Part shown: positions 1 to 9,902 of the stretch, piece after piece | Position numbering within the stretch: position 1 is the first letter of the stretch | How the letters are laid out: each line of letters starts with the position of its first letter | Assembly: GCA_003139795.1 (NCBI GenBank) | Contig: PLGM01000293.1 | Coordinates: forward strand, 1-64,000 | DNA length: 64,000 nucleotides | Origin: Acidobacteriaceae bacterium | GTDB lineage: Bacteria; Acidobacteriota; Terriglobia; Terriglobales; Acidobacteriaceae | Direction: 5' to 3' | Position numbers and translations under genes: made by a program | The notes under the pieces: generated by a model | Seen by the model: only the letters and a program-made list of their open reading frames with translations | Told to the model about the DNA's origin: nothing | Database searches by the model: none

Positions 1-789
1 AGAACCTGGCACTGTCCAGGTGTCTAACAATGCAGTGCGAATATTGTCGCGGATAAAATTGAGTAGAATCACAGACCCGTAAAGCGGAGGCTTTTCATAG
101 TCATCCGAATTCCGCGACGAAGCGTGCGCCATGATTTCATAGGCCTGATAAGTTGGATAGTCAGGGTTATCGACGGAGAAAAGACCGCCCGTCGATGGGT
201 CTTGTTCAAGAGAACTTGGGATCCCCATCCTCTCGAACTTCTCAATCAGAGCTCGATGCAACTCGCCGGCAAGCAAGGCAAGGAAAAGAAACTCCAGAGC
301 CCCATGGGAAAGTGAATTCAGGTATTCGCCGAATACGGCAATTGGAGTTTTTTCGTCATATCCAGCCCGGTATGGTAATACAGAAAAACCGCTCCAACGC
401 CATTCAAATGTTAGATAGGAGAGATGCCAAGTTAAGCGGGCGGTATAGTGAGAAGCCAAGGTTGCAATTCGGTTAGCATAATGCTGATTGATCTCTCCTG
501 AAGGCGCGGAATCGCCAAACTCTGCTTTGAACCGTTCGCATTCCGTTTCGATCCGTTCCAGCGCTCTTTCGATCAAAACATCGTGGAGGGTCCGGATCCT
601 GGACTCAGCATCCGGATAGTTCGTCCAGCAAAAATGGCAAAACTGCAAATGTTCGTACGGAATATTTAAGAAGCCGGGCTCGCCTTGATAATAATCGGCA
701 AGTTTCCGTAGGTCTTCAGATTTGCAGATCAGCGCAATTTCGTTTCCAGCACCGTCGGGTTCTGTACATTCAAGCTCGTCGTCTTCCAC
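1..789 (-). CDS. Hypothetical protein, 3' part truncated by the window edge
   Basis: Absent from the ORF track. The reverse complement is open from GTG at 789 to the window edge (263 codons, VEDDELECTEPDGAGNEIALICKSEDLRKLADYYQ...LLDTWTVPGS). AAGGAGAA lies about 8 nt upstream of the GTG. Confidence 0.75.
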   Translation of the reverse strand, partial: MEDDELECTEPDGAGNEIALICKSEDLRKLADYYQGEPGFLNIPYEHLQFCHFCWTNYPDAESRIRTLHDVLIERALERIETECERFKAEFGDSAPSGEINQHYANRIATLASHYTARLTWHLSYLTFEWRWSGFSVLPYRAGYDEKTPIAVFGEYLNSLSHGALEFLFLALLAGELHRALIEKFERMGIPSSLEQDPSTGGLFSVDNPDYPTYQAYEIMAHASSRNSDDYEKPPLYGSVILLNFIRDNIRTALLDTWTVPGS

Positions 790-820
790 TCCGGTTCTCC
801 TTACAGTTCATGGATTGCTC

Positions 821-850
821 GGTGCCCCAAGTCTCGGCTTTGAGACCTGG
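821..850. repeat. Dispersed palindromic repeat copy 1 (GGTGCCCCAAGTCTCGGCTTTGAGACCTGG)
   Basis: Same core as copies at 37951, 42058 and 44725. Inverted repeat of the form CCAGGTCTC...GAGACCTGG. Confidence 0.75.
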
Positions 851-904
851 AACAGCACGACCCTCCCGCGAGCGGCGAGCGAGCGTTTGCCCTGCCGCAG
901 GTGG

Positions 905-3820
905 TTACTTCGTCGCCAACTGCCGCAGCACATACTGCAGAATGCCCCCGTGCTCGAAGTAGAGGATTTCCTGCGGCGTATCGATGCGTATCCTGGCCTC
1001 GAACGTCTTTTTCTTCCCGTCTGCGGACGATGCCACCACCGCTACCGTGCGCCCGATCTCGAACTTCGAGTCCAGCAGCTCACGAAACCCGAAAATGTCA
1101 TAGGTCTCTTCGCCGGTAAGTCCGAGCGACTCCGCATTCTTGCCCGCCTCAAACTGCAACGGCAGAATGCCCATCCCCACCAGGTTCGACCGGTGAATCC
1201 GCTCGAAGCTCTCGGCGATCACCGCCCTCACCCCGAGCAGCTTCGGCCCCTTGGCCGCCCAGTCGCGCGACGACCCTGAGCCGTACTCTTTCCCTGCCAG
1301 AATAATCAAAGGCACGCCCCGCTCGGCGTACTTCACGCTGGCGTCGAAGATGGACATTCCCTCGCCCTCGGGCAGCAGCCGCGTAACGCCGCCCTCGGTC
1401 CCCGGCGCCAGCCTGTTCCTCAGCCGCACGTTGGCAAAGGTCCCGCGCACCATCACTTCGTGATTGCCGCGCCGCGACCCGTAGCTATTGAAGTCCGCCG
1501 GCTTCACCCCGTGCTCTACCAGATATTTTCCCGCCGGCCCGTTCGCTTTGATGTTGCCTGCCGGTGAGATGTGGTCGGTGGTCACCGAGTCACCCAGCAC
1601 CGCCAGCACCCGCGCCCTTGAGATTTCCGTCACCGGCGCGGGCGTCCTGGTAATCCCGTCGAAGTACGGAGCCTTGCGGATGTAGGTCGAGTCCGGCTCC
1701 CACTGGTACACATCGCCGGTCGGAAAGTTCAGCCCCTGCCAGTTCGTGTCGCCCAGGCTCACCGCCGCGTACTCCCGGCGGAAGCTCTCGCTGCTCAGCC
1801 CCCGCTCAATAGCCTCGGCCACCTCTGCCTGAGTAGGCCAAATGTCCTTGAGATAAACGGGCTGGCCTGCCTCATCGACGCCCAGCGGATCGGTCTCGAA
1901 GTTATGGCCGATCTTCCCGGCCAGCGCATACGCCACCACCAGCGGCGGGCTCATCAGGTAGTTGGCACGCACGTCCACGTTCACCCGGCCCTCGAAGTTG
2001 CGGTTGCCGCTCAGCACGCTCACCGCCACCAGCCCGTGTTCGTCGATGCTTTTCGAAACATCGGCGGGCAACGGTCCCGAGTTACCAATACAGGTGGTGC
2101 AGCCGTAGCCCACCACGTTGAAGCGCAGCTTTTCAAGGTAGGGCAGCAAACCGGCCTTGGCGTAGTAGTCGGTCACCACGCGCGAACCGGGCGCCAGAGA
2201 TGTCTTTACCCACGGCGGCACGGTCAGCCCCTTTTCGACTGCCTTCTTGGCCAGAATCCCCGCCGCTACCATGACGGAAGGATTGGAAGTGTTGGTGCAG
2301 CTGGTAATGGCCGCAATCACCACCGAGCCGTGATCGAGATACGTGTCCGGATCGACGCCGAATCGCTCCTTGACGGTCGTCGTCACCCTCAATGCACTGT
2401 CATCCTGAGCGACCGAAGCGCGAGCGGAAGGAGTCGAAGGACCTGCTGTTTCTTTTCCAACGCCCGCATCGGTCACCGCTCCACGCTGCCAGGCAGCCGC
2501 CGTGCGCGACCCCAGCGGCTTGGCCGTCGGCGCCAGCAGGCTGGGCAGTTGAAGCTGAAAACTGGCCGCCGCGTCCTTCAGCAGCACGCGGTCCTGCGGA
2601 CGCCTGGGTCCGGCCACGCTCGGTTCCACGGTGGCCAAATCCAGCGCCAGCGTCTGCGTGTACTCGGCCTCCGCCGAGCTGGCCGTGTGGAACAGATGCT
2701 GCTCCTTGTAGTAGGCCTCCACCAGCGCAATCTGCTCCTCGCTGCGCCCCGTGAGCCGCAAGTAACGCAGCGTCTCGGCGTCCACCGGGAAAATGCCGCA
2801 CGTGGCCCCATATTCCGGAGCCATATTGCTGATCGTCGCCCGATCGGCCAGCGGCAACTCCGCAACCCCGGGCCCGTAGAACTCCACAAATTTGCCCACC
2901 ACGCCCAGCTTGCGCAGCGCCTGGGTCACGGTCAGCACCAGATCGGTCGCCGTCGCGCCCTCCCGCAGCTTGCCGGTCAGCCTGTAGCCCACCACCTGCG
3001 GAACCAGCATGGAAACAGCCTGCCCCAGCATCGCCGCCTCGGCCTCGATGCCGCCCACGCCCCAGCCCAGCACGCCCAACCCGTTAATCATGGTGGTGTG
3101 CGAATCGGTGCCCACCACGGTATCAGGATAGGCGAACCGCTCTCGGGTTGGTCGCAGGTTGGCAAATTCGTTGCTCGGATAGCCAGTCAGTTCGGTCGGG
3201 AATTCTGGGGCGGCCAGTTGGTCCTGTTTCGCCTCTTCATCCTCCGTCGTAAACACCACGCGCGCAAGATATTCGAGATTCACCTGATGGCAGATACCCA
3301 TCCCCGGCGGAACCGCCGAGAAGTTGCGAAACGCCGTCTGTCCCCACTTCAAAAACGCATAGCGCTCCCGATTGCGCTGGAACTCCAGCAGCGTATTGGC
3401 ATCAAAAGCCCCGGCGGTGCCGAACTCATCCACCTGGACCGAATGGTCGATCACCAGTTCGGCCGGCACCAGCGGATTCACGCGCTCCGGGTCGCCGCCC
3501 AGCGTCCTGATGGCGTCGCGCATCGCGGCAAGATCCACCACTGCGGGCACGCCGGTAAAGTCCTGCATCAGCACCCGCGCCGGCATGTAGGCAATCTCCC
3601 GGCTGGGCTCGGCCTTGGCGTCCCAGTTGGCCAGAAACTCAATGTCCCCGGCCGTCACATTCACGCCATCCTCGCGGCGCAACAGGTTTTCAAGCAAAAT
3701 CTTCAGGCTGAAAGGCAGCTGGCTCAGGTTGAATCCGCGCGCTTCGAGGGCGGGAAGCCGATACATTGTGTAAGACCGATTGCCGGAGGTCAGCGTGCTC
3801 CGGCTGTCAAAGCTGTTCAT
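905..3820 (-). CDS. acnA: Aconitate hydratase, AcnA type
   Basis: Full-length aconitase motifs (VVGTDSHTTMINGLGVLGWGVGGIEAEAAMLGQ, ITSCTNTSNPSVM, GYGCTTCIGNSGPL, YGSGSSRDWAAKG). Carries an unusual linker insert. Confidence 0.97.
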   Translation of the reverse strand: MNSFDSRSTLTSGNRSYTMYRLPALEARGFNLSQLPFSLKILLENLLRREDGVNVTAGDIEFLANWDAKAEPSREIAYMPARVLMQDFTGVPAVVDLAAMRDAIRTLGGDPERVNPLVPAELVIDHSVQVDEFGTAGAFDANTLLEFQRNRERYAFLKWGQTAFRNFSAVPPGMGICHQVNLEYLARVVFTTEDEEAKQDQLAAPEFPTELTGYPSNEFANLRPTRERFAYPDTVVGTDSHTTMINGLGVLGWGVGGIEAEAAMLGQAVSMLVPQVVGYRLTGKLREGATATDLVLTVTQALRKLGVVGKFVEFYGPGVAELPLADRATISNMAPEYGATCGIFPVDAETLRYLRLTGRSEEQIALVEAYYKEQHLFHTASSAEAEYTQTLALDLATVEPSVAGPRRPQDRVLLKDAAASFQLQLPSLLAPTAKPLGSRTAAAWQRGAVTDAGVGKETAGPSTPSARASVAQDDSALRVTTTVKERFGVDPDTYLDHGSVVIAAITSCTNTSNPSVMVAAGILAKKAVEKGLTVPPWVKTSLAPGSRVVTDYYAKAGLLPYLEKLRFNVVGYGCTTCIGNSGPLPADVSKSIDEHGLVAVSVLSGNRNFEGRVNVDVRANYLMSPPLVVAYALAGKIGHNFETDPLGVDEAGQPVYLKDIWPTQAEVAEAIERGLSSESFRREYAAVSLGDTNWQGLNFPTGDVYQWEPDSTYIRKAPYFDGITRTPAPVTEISRARVLAVLGDSVTTDHISPAGNIKANGPAGKYLVEHGVKPADFNSYGSRRGNHEVMVRGTFANVRLRNRLAPGTEGGVTRLLPEGEGMSIFDASVKYAERGVPLIILAGKEYGSGSSRDWAAKGPKLLGVRAVIAESFERIHRSNLVGMGILPLQFEAGKNAESLGLTGEETYDIFGFRELLDSKFEIGRTVAVVASSADGKKKTFEARIRIDTPQEILYFEHGGILQYVLRQLATK
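2396..2455. repeat. Short dispersed-repeat-like sequence (TGTCATCCTGAGCGACCGAAGCGCGAGCGGAAGGAGTCGAAGGACCTGCTGTTT) inside acnA
   Basis: Resembles the GTCATCCTGAGCGA...GTCGAAGGACCTGC type repeats seen across acidobacterial genomes (recalled, not searched). Read in frame as part of the acnA linker. Confidence 0.65.
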
Positions 3821-4161
3821 AACGGAACGACCTTTCTATCCGCGCACCCGCGGACGGATCTGAAGAAATCTCATTGCGAGCCTCCCAGCGACGGAGACTC
3901 GACCGGACACCTCGGCGCACAGTCCGAGGCCGTCCCGAAAAACTCTCAACAGAAAAGATTACTCAGAGGGGAGAACGCCGTCCACGGTCGGGCCGGCCGC
4001 GGTGAAAGCGCTTCAGCACCGGCGTCGATGAGATTCGGACTGCGGAACGGCTGAACATAGCAGACACTTGGATTTTAACGCGAAACTGCCAACCAGGGGA
4101 ACAGGGGGCAACGGCGCAGCCTGCGCCTTATTTCGATTACCATTGAAGACGAGGGCGCAGC

Positions 4162-4374
4162 ATGGAGAAGAGATCGGCCAACCCCTTTCGCCGTGGCCTG
4201 GGAGGAAAGGACGACTTTATCGCCGAGCGGTTTGTGCCGGGCGAGCAGTACAAAGCCAGGCAGTTGGAAATGGCTCAGAAGTTGATTGCCTCGGGCGTGG
4301 ATCCCAAAGAAGTCGCAGAGATGTTCGCCGTTCCATTGGACCTGCTCGTTCCGGAAAGAGACGCTGAACTTTAA
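4162..4374 (+). CDS. Small hypothetical protein (70 aa)
   Basis: ORF MEKRSANPFRRGLGGKDDFIAERFVPGEQYKARQLEMAQKLIASGVDPKEVAEMFAVPLDLLVPERDAEL with coding-like composition. The end resembles a small HTH. Confidence 0.5.
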   Translation: MEKRSANPFRRGLGGKDDFIAERFVPGEQYKARQLEMAQKLIASGVDPKEVAEMFAVPLDLLVPERDAEL

Positions 4375-4567
4375 CTCTATATCGCGCTACTGTACACCAT
4401 GCCCCGAATGGCCCCGGCTATTTATCTGGATTCGATCCACTCTACGTAAGAGTGGGGCCGAGACCAAAGCCAACAGCCTTGGAGGCGAACCGGCCCAAGA
4501 CATGAGCTATCCTTACGAAAAGGGCAAGTGGGGCTGTGCTCAAATCAAAGACATGAGGAACCCTGGC

Positions 4568-5701
4568 ATGAACCTGTGCGCACGTTGGATTCACTTGACG
4601 GCGACCCTCTTGATCGGCGCCGTTGCCTATAGCCAAACCATGTCGCTCTCCCCGGCCAATCCCCCAGCGGCTGCTCAAGCGCCTGCTCACACTTGGCCCA
4701 CGGTCGATGGCGCCGTCGTGCTGGCAAACTTCCGCTTCGGCGCCGGAGAGACGCTGCCGCAACTCAAGCTGCACTACCTCACCCTCGGCACGCCCCACCG
4801 CAACGCCGCCGGCCACGTCGATAATGCCGTGCTCCTGCTCCATGGCACCGGCGGCAGTGCCCACTCGCTGTTGAACCCCCTGTTCTCGAATGTGCTCTTC
4901 GGCCCCGGCCAGCCGCTCGACATCACGAAGTATTTCCTCATCCTGCCCGACGACATCGGCCACGGCGAGAGTTCCAAGCCCTCCGACGGCCTCCACGCGC
5001 ACTTCCCCGCCTATGACTACGACGATATGGTGCGCAGCCAGCGCATGATGCTCGACGACATGAAGATCGACCATCTGCGCCTCATCCTCGGCACCTCAAT
5101 GGGCTGCATGGAGTCGTTCGTCTGGGGCGAGACCTACCCCGGCTTTGCCGATACATTGGCGCCGTTCGCCTGCCTGCCGGTCCAGATCGCCGGCCGCAAC
5201 CGCATGATGCGCTATATGGCCATCCAGGCCATCAAGCAGGACCCCGCATGGATGGAAGGCGAGTACAAGACAGAGCCCGTCCAAGGCCTGCGCAGCGCAA
5301 ACGAAATGCTCCTGGTGATGGGCTCCAGCCCGCTGCAGATGCAGAAGCAAGCGCCTACGCGCGAGCTGGCGGAGAAGTATGTGGACCAGTACCTGGCGCG
5401 CACTGTATCTGCCACCGATGCAAACGACCTGATCCTTTACGTCAACGCCAGCCGCAACTACGACCCCAGCCCGCACCTGGACCGGATCACCGTGCCGGTG
5501 CTGTGGATCAACTCCGCCGACGACTATATCAACCCGCCGGAGTTGGGTATTGCCGAAAAGATGGTCAAGCGCATGCCCAACGCGCGTTTCATTCTTCTTC
5601 CCATCTCCGACGCCACCCGGGGCCATGGAACCCATACAGCCGCCGCAGTATGGAAGGACTACCTGATCGAATTCCTGCGCGCCACAGAGCCCAAACCGTA
5701 G
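4568..5701 (+). CDS. Alpha/beta hydrolase, homoserine O-acetyltransferase-like, with signal peptide
   Basis: Hydrophobic N-terminus MNLCARWIHLTATLLIGAVAYSQ, nucleophile elbow GTSMGCMESF, RGHGTHT near the C-terminus. The start is placed internally in ORF 4286..5701. Confidence 0.8.
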   Translation: MNLCARWIHLTATLLIGAVAYSQTMSLSPANPPAAAQAPAHTWPTVDGAVVLANFRFGAGETLPQLKLHYLTLGTPHRNAAGHVDNAVLLLHGTGGSAHSLLNPLFSNVLFGPGQPLDITKYFLILPDDIGHGESSKPSDGLHAHFPAYDYDDMVRSQRMMLDDMKIDHLRLILGTSMGCMESFVWGETYPGFADTLAPFACLPVQIAGRNRMMRYMAIQAIKQDPAWMEGEYKTEPVQGLRSANEMLLVMGSSPLQMQKQAPTRELAEKYVDQYLARTVSATDANDLILYVNASRNYDPSPHLDRITVPVLWINSADDYINPPELGIAEKMVKRMPNARFILLPISDATRGHGTHTAAAVWKDYLIEFLRATEPKP

Positions 5702-5820
5702 CTCGACCGGGAATCTCCCGGATCCTTGCAATTGAACCCCGCGCCGGAGTCCCTGCAATCCCGATCGGCATTTCCGCACCGCAAGACCTCGCACTGCACT
5801 GCTTCTATACTGGTGTTGTG

Positions 5821-7272
5821 ATGCCTCCAACCAGCGAGGAACCGCCAAAGTCCAGCTATTGGGTCGGTTTCCAGGGTCTGTACTCGCGTTTTTACGCCTG
5901 GCTGCTACGCCGCATGCCAACAGAGCGGCAGCGCCTGCTGGCGGTCACCATCCTGGCCGGCGGGCTCTGCGGCCTGGCCGCCGTGGCCTTTCACCTGAGC
6001 ATCATGTGGTTCGAGACGCTATTCATCGACCGCGCCAACGCCGCCCCCGGCCACAGTTGGATCTGGTGGACCATCCTCTCCCCTGCCATCGGCGGCCTGG
6101 TTGCGGGTGTTGGGCTCACCTACTTTGCCCCCGCCGCAGCGGGTAGCGGAATTCCCCAGGTCAAGGTGGCCTACACCCTGCGTTACGGCCTGGTCACTGT
6201 TCGAGAGACGATCGGCAAGTTCATCCTCTGCGCCACCCAGATCGGCTCCGGCGCTTCGCTGGGCCTTGAAGGACCCACCGTGCAGGTCTGCGCAGGCGTC
6301 AGCAGCATGCTGGCCCGCATGGCCCGGCTCAGCCCCAAAAACTCTCGCCGCATGGCCTCGGTGGGCATGGCGGCCGGCATCGCCGCGGCCTTCAACGCCC
6401 CCATCGCCGCCGTCACGTTCACCCTCGAAGAGCTGGTCGGCGACCTGGACCAGACCATGCTCTCCGGCGTTATAGTCGCCGCCGCACTCGCCGCCGTCGT
6501 CGAGCACTCCGTCCTCGGTTCCACCCCCATCTTTCATGTGCAGGCCAACTACACGCTGAGCAAGGCCTCATCCCTCGTCTGGTACGCGCTTCTTGGCCTG
6601 CTGGCAGCCATTGTCTCGGTAGCCTTCACGGATTCGCTGCTCGGTCTGCGCGCCTGGTTCCAGCGGCTCTCGGCGGTGCCCCGCTGGGTCCAGCCGGCCA
6701 TCGGCGGCGCGGCCACGGGCGGGATGGCCGTAGCGGCGCTCGCCCTCTTCCATCTGAACGGCATCGCCGGCGATCCCTACAGGACCCTCACCATGGCTCT
6801 CACCGGCAAGATGACGGTGACTGCCATGGCCGTCTTTTGCCTGCTCAAACTCGCTGCCACGGTCAGCTCCTACTCCAGCGGCGGCTCGGGCGGCATTTTT
6901 GCCCCGGCGCTCTTCATGGGCGGCATGCTGGGCGGCGCGGTCGGCTACCTTGATGTCTCGGTCTTCCATCACCCCGCCGACTCCATCGGAGCCTTTGCCG
7001 TGGTCGGCATGGGCGCGGTCTTTGCCGGCATCGTCCGCGCCCCCATGACCTCTGTGCTCATCGTCTTCGAGATGACCGGCGGCTACGGCCTGGTGCTGCC
7101 GCTGATGATCGCCAACATGAGCGCCTTCGCCCTGGCCCGCTACTGGCGCCGCATCCCGGTCTACGATGCTCTTCTGGCGCAGGACGGCATCCACCTGCCC
7201 CACGGGAGCGGACCGTTTGACCCGCACGATAACGACTACCTACCCGTGATCGATGCCGAGGCAGCCCACTAG
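5821..7272 (+). CDS. ClC-family chloride channel/transporter
   Basis: ClC motifs: GSGIPQVK, GxSLGLEGPTVQ, GMAAGIAAAFNAPIAAVTFTLEE, SSGGSGGIFAPALFMGGMLGG. Start placed internally in ORF 5248..7272. Confidence 0.92.
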   Translation: MPPTSEEPPKSSYWVGFQGLYSRFYAWLLRRMPTERQRLLAVTILAGGLCGLAAVAFHLSIMWFETLFIDRANAAPGHSWIWWTILSPAIGGLVAGVGLTYFAPAAAGSGIPQVKVAYTLRYGLVTVRETIGKFILCATQIGSGASLGLEGPTVQVCAGVSSMLARMARLSPKNSRRMASVGMAAGIAAAFNAPIAAVTFTLEELVGDLDQTMLSGVIVAAALAAVVEHSVLGSTPIFHVQANYTLSKASSLVWYALLGLLAAIVSVAFTDSLLGLRAWFQRLSAVPRWVQPAIGGAATGGMAVAALALFHLNGIAGDPYRTLTMALTGKMTVTAMAVFCLLKLAATVSSYSSGGSGGIFAPALFMGGMLGGAVGYLDVSVFHHPADSIGAFAVVGMGAVFAGIVRAPMTSVLIVFEMTGGYGLVLPLMIANMSAFALARYWRRIPVYDALLAQDGIHLPHGSGPFDPHDNDYLPVIDAEAAH

Positions 7273-7409
7273 CGCGTCTCCAATTCCCGTGCCCTTGCCA
7301 GCTGTGTGCAAGGTGGCGCAGTTCCACACCGGAGGAGGACAAGCCACTCTCTCGCAGCCCTCGCATTTCCTCGCCAGCTCGACTGAACGACAACTCCGCT
7401 GGCTTACCG

Positions 7410-8516
7410 CTACCGCGGCTCCATGTTGTAAAGGAAGAACGCCCGCAGCTCCAGGTACGGCCCGTGAAAATCCCTGGGCAGCGGCGGATAGTCTGACCCC
7501 GTCAGTGCTCCCCACGCCGCCCGATCCAGAGCTGTGTCGCCGGAGCGGCCCTCCAGCACCAGGCTCCCATCCATCAGCCGCCCGTTGGGCAGCACCTTGA
7601 ACCGAATCGCCACCATCCCCGACTTCAGAATTGGCGGATTCACTTCGTCGGGAATGAGCGGGTCCCAGGTGTGCTCCGTCTCCCAATGCCAGCGCTGCAG
7701 CCAGGACCGAAAATCCACGCCCTGCGTGTCCGACAAAACCTCGACGCCGCCTGAGCCGGCCCCAGGATGACGAGCCAATCCACCCCCTCCCAGGTTGCCC
7801 GCGCTGCCCGAGCCAGGAGCGCGCGAGGCGCCCTTCATCGCATCCCGTAGCTGGTCGGCCGGGTTTTGCGAACCCATGGCAAAGTTCGGCCGCGCCGGTA
7901 CCGCCGCCGGACGCGGCGCCTCCACCTGAGGCTGCTGGTTCGCCGGAATTGGTTGCGGAGCCGGAGGCTCTGCAGGAGCCGGCGTGGCTGGCTGCGGCGC
8001 TGGCGCCGGCGCGGGTGGCGGCGTGGCCCGGTTCAACGCCTCCAGCGTCTTCTTGTCGATCATGGGCTGATGTTCCGGAACCGGCTTGATGGTCGCCTTG
8101 GGCGGCACTTTCAGAAAAGCCTCCGGCGGCGAATCCAGATAGGTGAAATCCTTGTGCTGCTTGATCGCGTTCTGATCGACGACCTGCGGCACCTTGAATA
8201 CATACTTCGGAATCCATGTTACCGCCGAGAGCAGCGCCAGGTGAAACAGAATCGCAATCCAGAACCCCTCGCGCAACCGTGCCCAGCGCCGCTCGTCCTC
8301 GAGCTCGCTGATCATCTCCAGCAATTCGTGCGTGTCGTAGTCCACCCAGCGCGAACCCCGAGCCACCGGAGACGCAGGCTCGCGCGGTTCCCCGCCCTGA
8401 GCCGGACTGCCCCGCTCTGCGCTGCCGGTCTCCTGGCTCGTCTCCGCCGGCCCCTTGGGCTCGTTCACGTTGGTTGGCGCTTCGCTGGTGGGCATTCGTT
8501 TCTGAGGAGCCTCCAC
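7410..8516 (-). CDS. TonB-like energy transducer family protein
   Basis: One N-terminal TM segment, Pro/Ala-rich middle, TonB-like C-terminus (PPILKSGMVAIRFKVLPNGRLMDGSLVLEGRSGDTALDRAAWGAL). Confidence 0.7.
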   Translation of the reverse strand: MEAPQKRMPTSEAPTNVNEPKGPAETSQETGSAERGSPAQGGEPREPASPVARGSRWVDYDTHELLEMISELEDERRWARLREGFWIAILFHLALLSAVTWIPKYVFKVPQVVDQNAIKQHKDFTYLDSPPEAFLKVPPKATIKPVPEHQPMIDKKTLEALNRATPPPAPAPAPQPATPAPAEPPAPQPIPANQQPQVEAPRPAAVPARPNFAMGSQNPADQLRDAMKGASRAPGSGSAGNLGGGGLARHPGAGSGGVEVLSDTQGVDFRSWLQRWHWETEHTWDPLIPDEVNPPILKSGMVAIRFKVLPNGRLMDGSLVLEGRSGDTALDRAAWGALTGSDYPPLPRDFHGPYLELRAFFLYNMEPR

Positions 8517-8657
8517 GGGCGCGCCCGCGCCCTGCCGGCTCCCTTTCGAGTCCTTTCTATCTATTCTCTCATTCCACGGAAATCCGTGCGCTTGAGCCCC
8601 GCCCCGTACAATGTTACCTGACCATAAGACGGACTACCTGCCGGAAGGGGACCCTGT

Positions 8658-9278
8658 TTGAAGTCGTTTTTTGCTCGCATCATGGCCAAGTCGAAGCTCC
8701 TGCTCCTGCCGTTTGCAGCTAAATTCGGCTTTTGGGGCATCGGCGCGCTCGCTCTGCTGGACTCCTCCACCATCCCCATTCCCATGGATTTTTTTCTGGC
8801 CGGCTATGTGTGGGCCGACAAGAACCACTTCTGGCTCTATTGCCTGCTGGCCTCCGTCGGCTCTGCGCTGGGCGCCCTCCTCCCCTACGGCCTGGGCCGC
8901 GCCGGCGGCGAACTCTTCCTCCTCAAGCGTGTCAACCGCGAGCGATTCGAGAAGATGCGCACCCGCTTCGAGCGTCAGGAGTTCCTGGCCATGATGATTC
9001 CTTCCATGCTGCCGCCGCCCACTCCATGGAAGGCCTTCGTCTTTGCCGCCGGCGTCTTCGAGATGCGCGTTGCGCCCTTCATGCTGGCCGTCTTTTGCGG
9101 CCGCATGGTCCGCTGGCTGGCGCTCTCGCTTCTGGTCCTCAAACTGGGGCCCGGCGCGGTGCAGGTTGTCGAACACCACTCCCTCACCCTGGTCGCCATC
9201 GTCGGCGCCGTTGCTGTGGTTGGTTTTGCCTGGTGGTGGTTCAGAAAAAAACGCGCCGGCAAGCTGCTCGAAGACTAG
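8658..9278 (+). CDS. YqaA/DedA-like (VTT domain) membrane protein
   Basis: Multiple TM segments and DedA-like motifs (LDSSTIPIPMDFFLAGYVWADK, GSALGALLPYGLGRAGGE). Confidence 0.78.
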   Translation: MKSFFARIMAKSKLLLLPFAAKFGFWGIGALALLDSSTIPIPMDFFLAGYVWADKNHFWLYCLLASVGSALGALLPYGLGRAGGELFLLKRVNRERFEKMRTRFERQEFLAMMIPSMLPPPTPWKAFVFAAGVFEMRVAPFMLAVFCGRMVRWLALSLLVLKLGPGAVQVVEHHSLTLVAIVGAVAVVGFAWWWFRKKRAGKLLED

Positions 9279-9296
9279 CAAGCCTTCAAATCCAGT

Positions 9297-9857
9297 TCAA
9301 TCAAGCAACTTTTCAATCTCCGCCAGATCGAATCGGCAGGCGCTTCCGGGAAGATCGAATGCGGCAGAAGGCAGCTTCCCCAGTTCTCCCCCGCTGTAAC
9401 GGAAATGCGTCCCATTGGGGTCGAGAACCAGAATTGTCTGAATGCCCATCCGTTCATAGTCGGCGAGCTTGTTCATCATTCGCGAGACCGTATCCTCCGG
9501 CGACAGAATCTCGAACACGGCAATGGGCGGATGGGTAATCACCTGCTCTACGGGAAGGTTGCGGTCGAGAACCGTAACATCGGGAACACGAAAGTTCCCG
9601 TGAGACACCTGCACGCGCAACTCGGGGCGAACTCGAACCCGCCACTCCTTTGCGTGTTGTGCAAACCAAAGCTCAATCGCATGCTGCCAGGAAGAATGGT
9701 CGAATTCGCCCATGGGCCTTTCCTCGATCACGCCGTCCACATACTCCGCGTCCGGCTCGTAGGAGCTGCTCAGGTAGACTTCGACCGGCACGCGCGTAAC
9801 CTGCGCTGAGGCTGCCATGGCTCCTCCTCCCACGTGAATTCGATCGGAAGCATCCAA
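9297..9857 (-). CDS. Uma2 family endonuclease (DUF820)
   Basis: Uma2 pattern: YVDGVIEERPMGEFDHS, RVRPELRVQV, RVPDVTVLDRN, PPIAVFEILSPEDT. Confidence 0.85.
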   Translation of the reverse strand: MDASDRIHVGGGAMAASAQVTRVPVEVYLSSSYEPDAEYVDGVIEERPMGEFDHSSWQHAIELWFAQHAKEWRVRVRPELRVQVSHGNFRVPDVTVLDRNLPVEQVITHPPIAVFEILSPEDTVSRMMNKLADYERMGIQTILVLDPNGTHFRYSGGELGKLPSAAFDLPGSACRFDLAEIEKLLD

Positions 9858-9902
9858 CCGCGGAACCTGGCGGATTACGGCTCGTCGAACCGTTCCCTGG
9901 CG

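Noticed and set aside
1904-4054. 716-aa + strand ORF
   Set aside because: Antisense to acnA. Composition (His/Arg/Gln rich) is typical of a shadow ORF in high-GC DNA.
4438-4456. Hairpin CCACTCTACGTAAGAGTGG resembling part of a tRNA or terminator
   Set aside because: No cloverleaf can be built and there is no T-tract.
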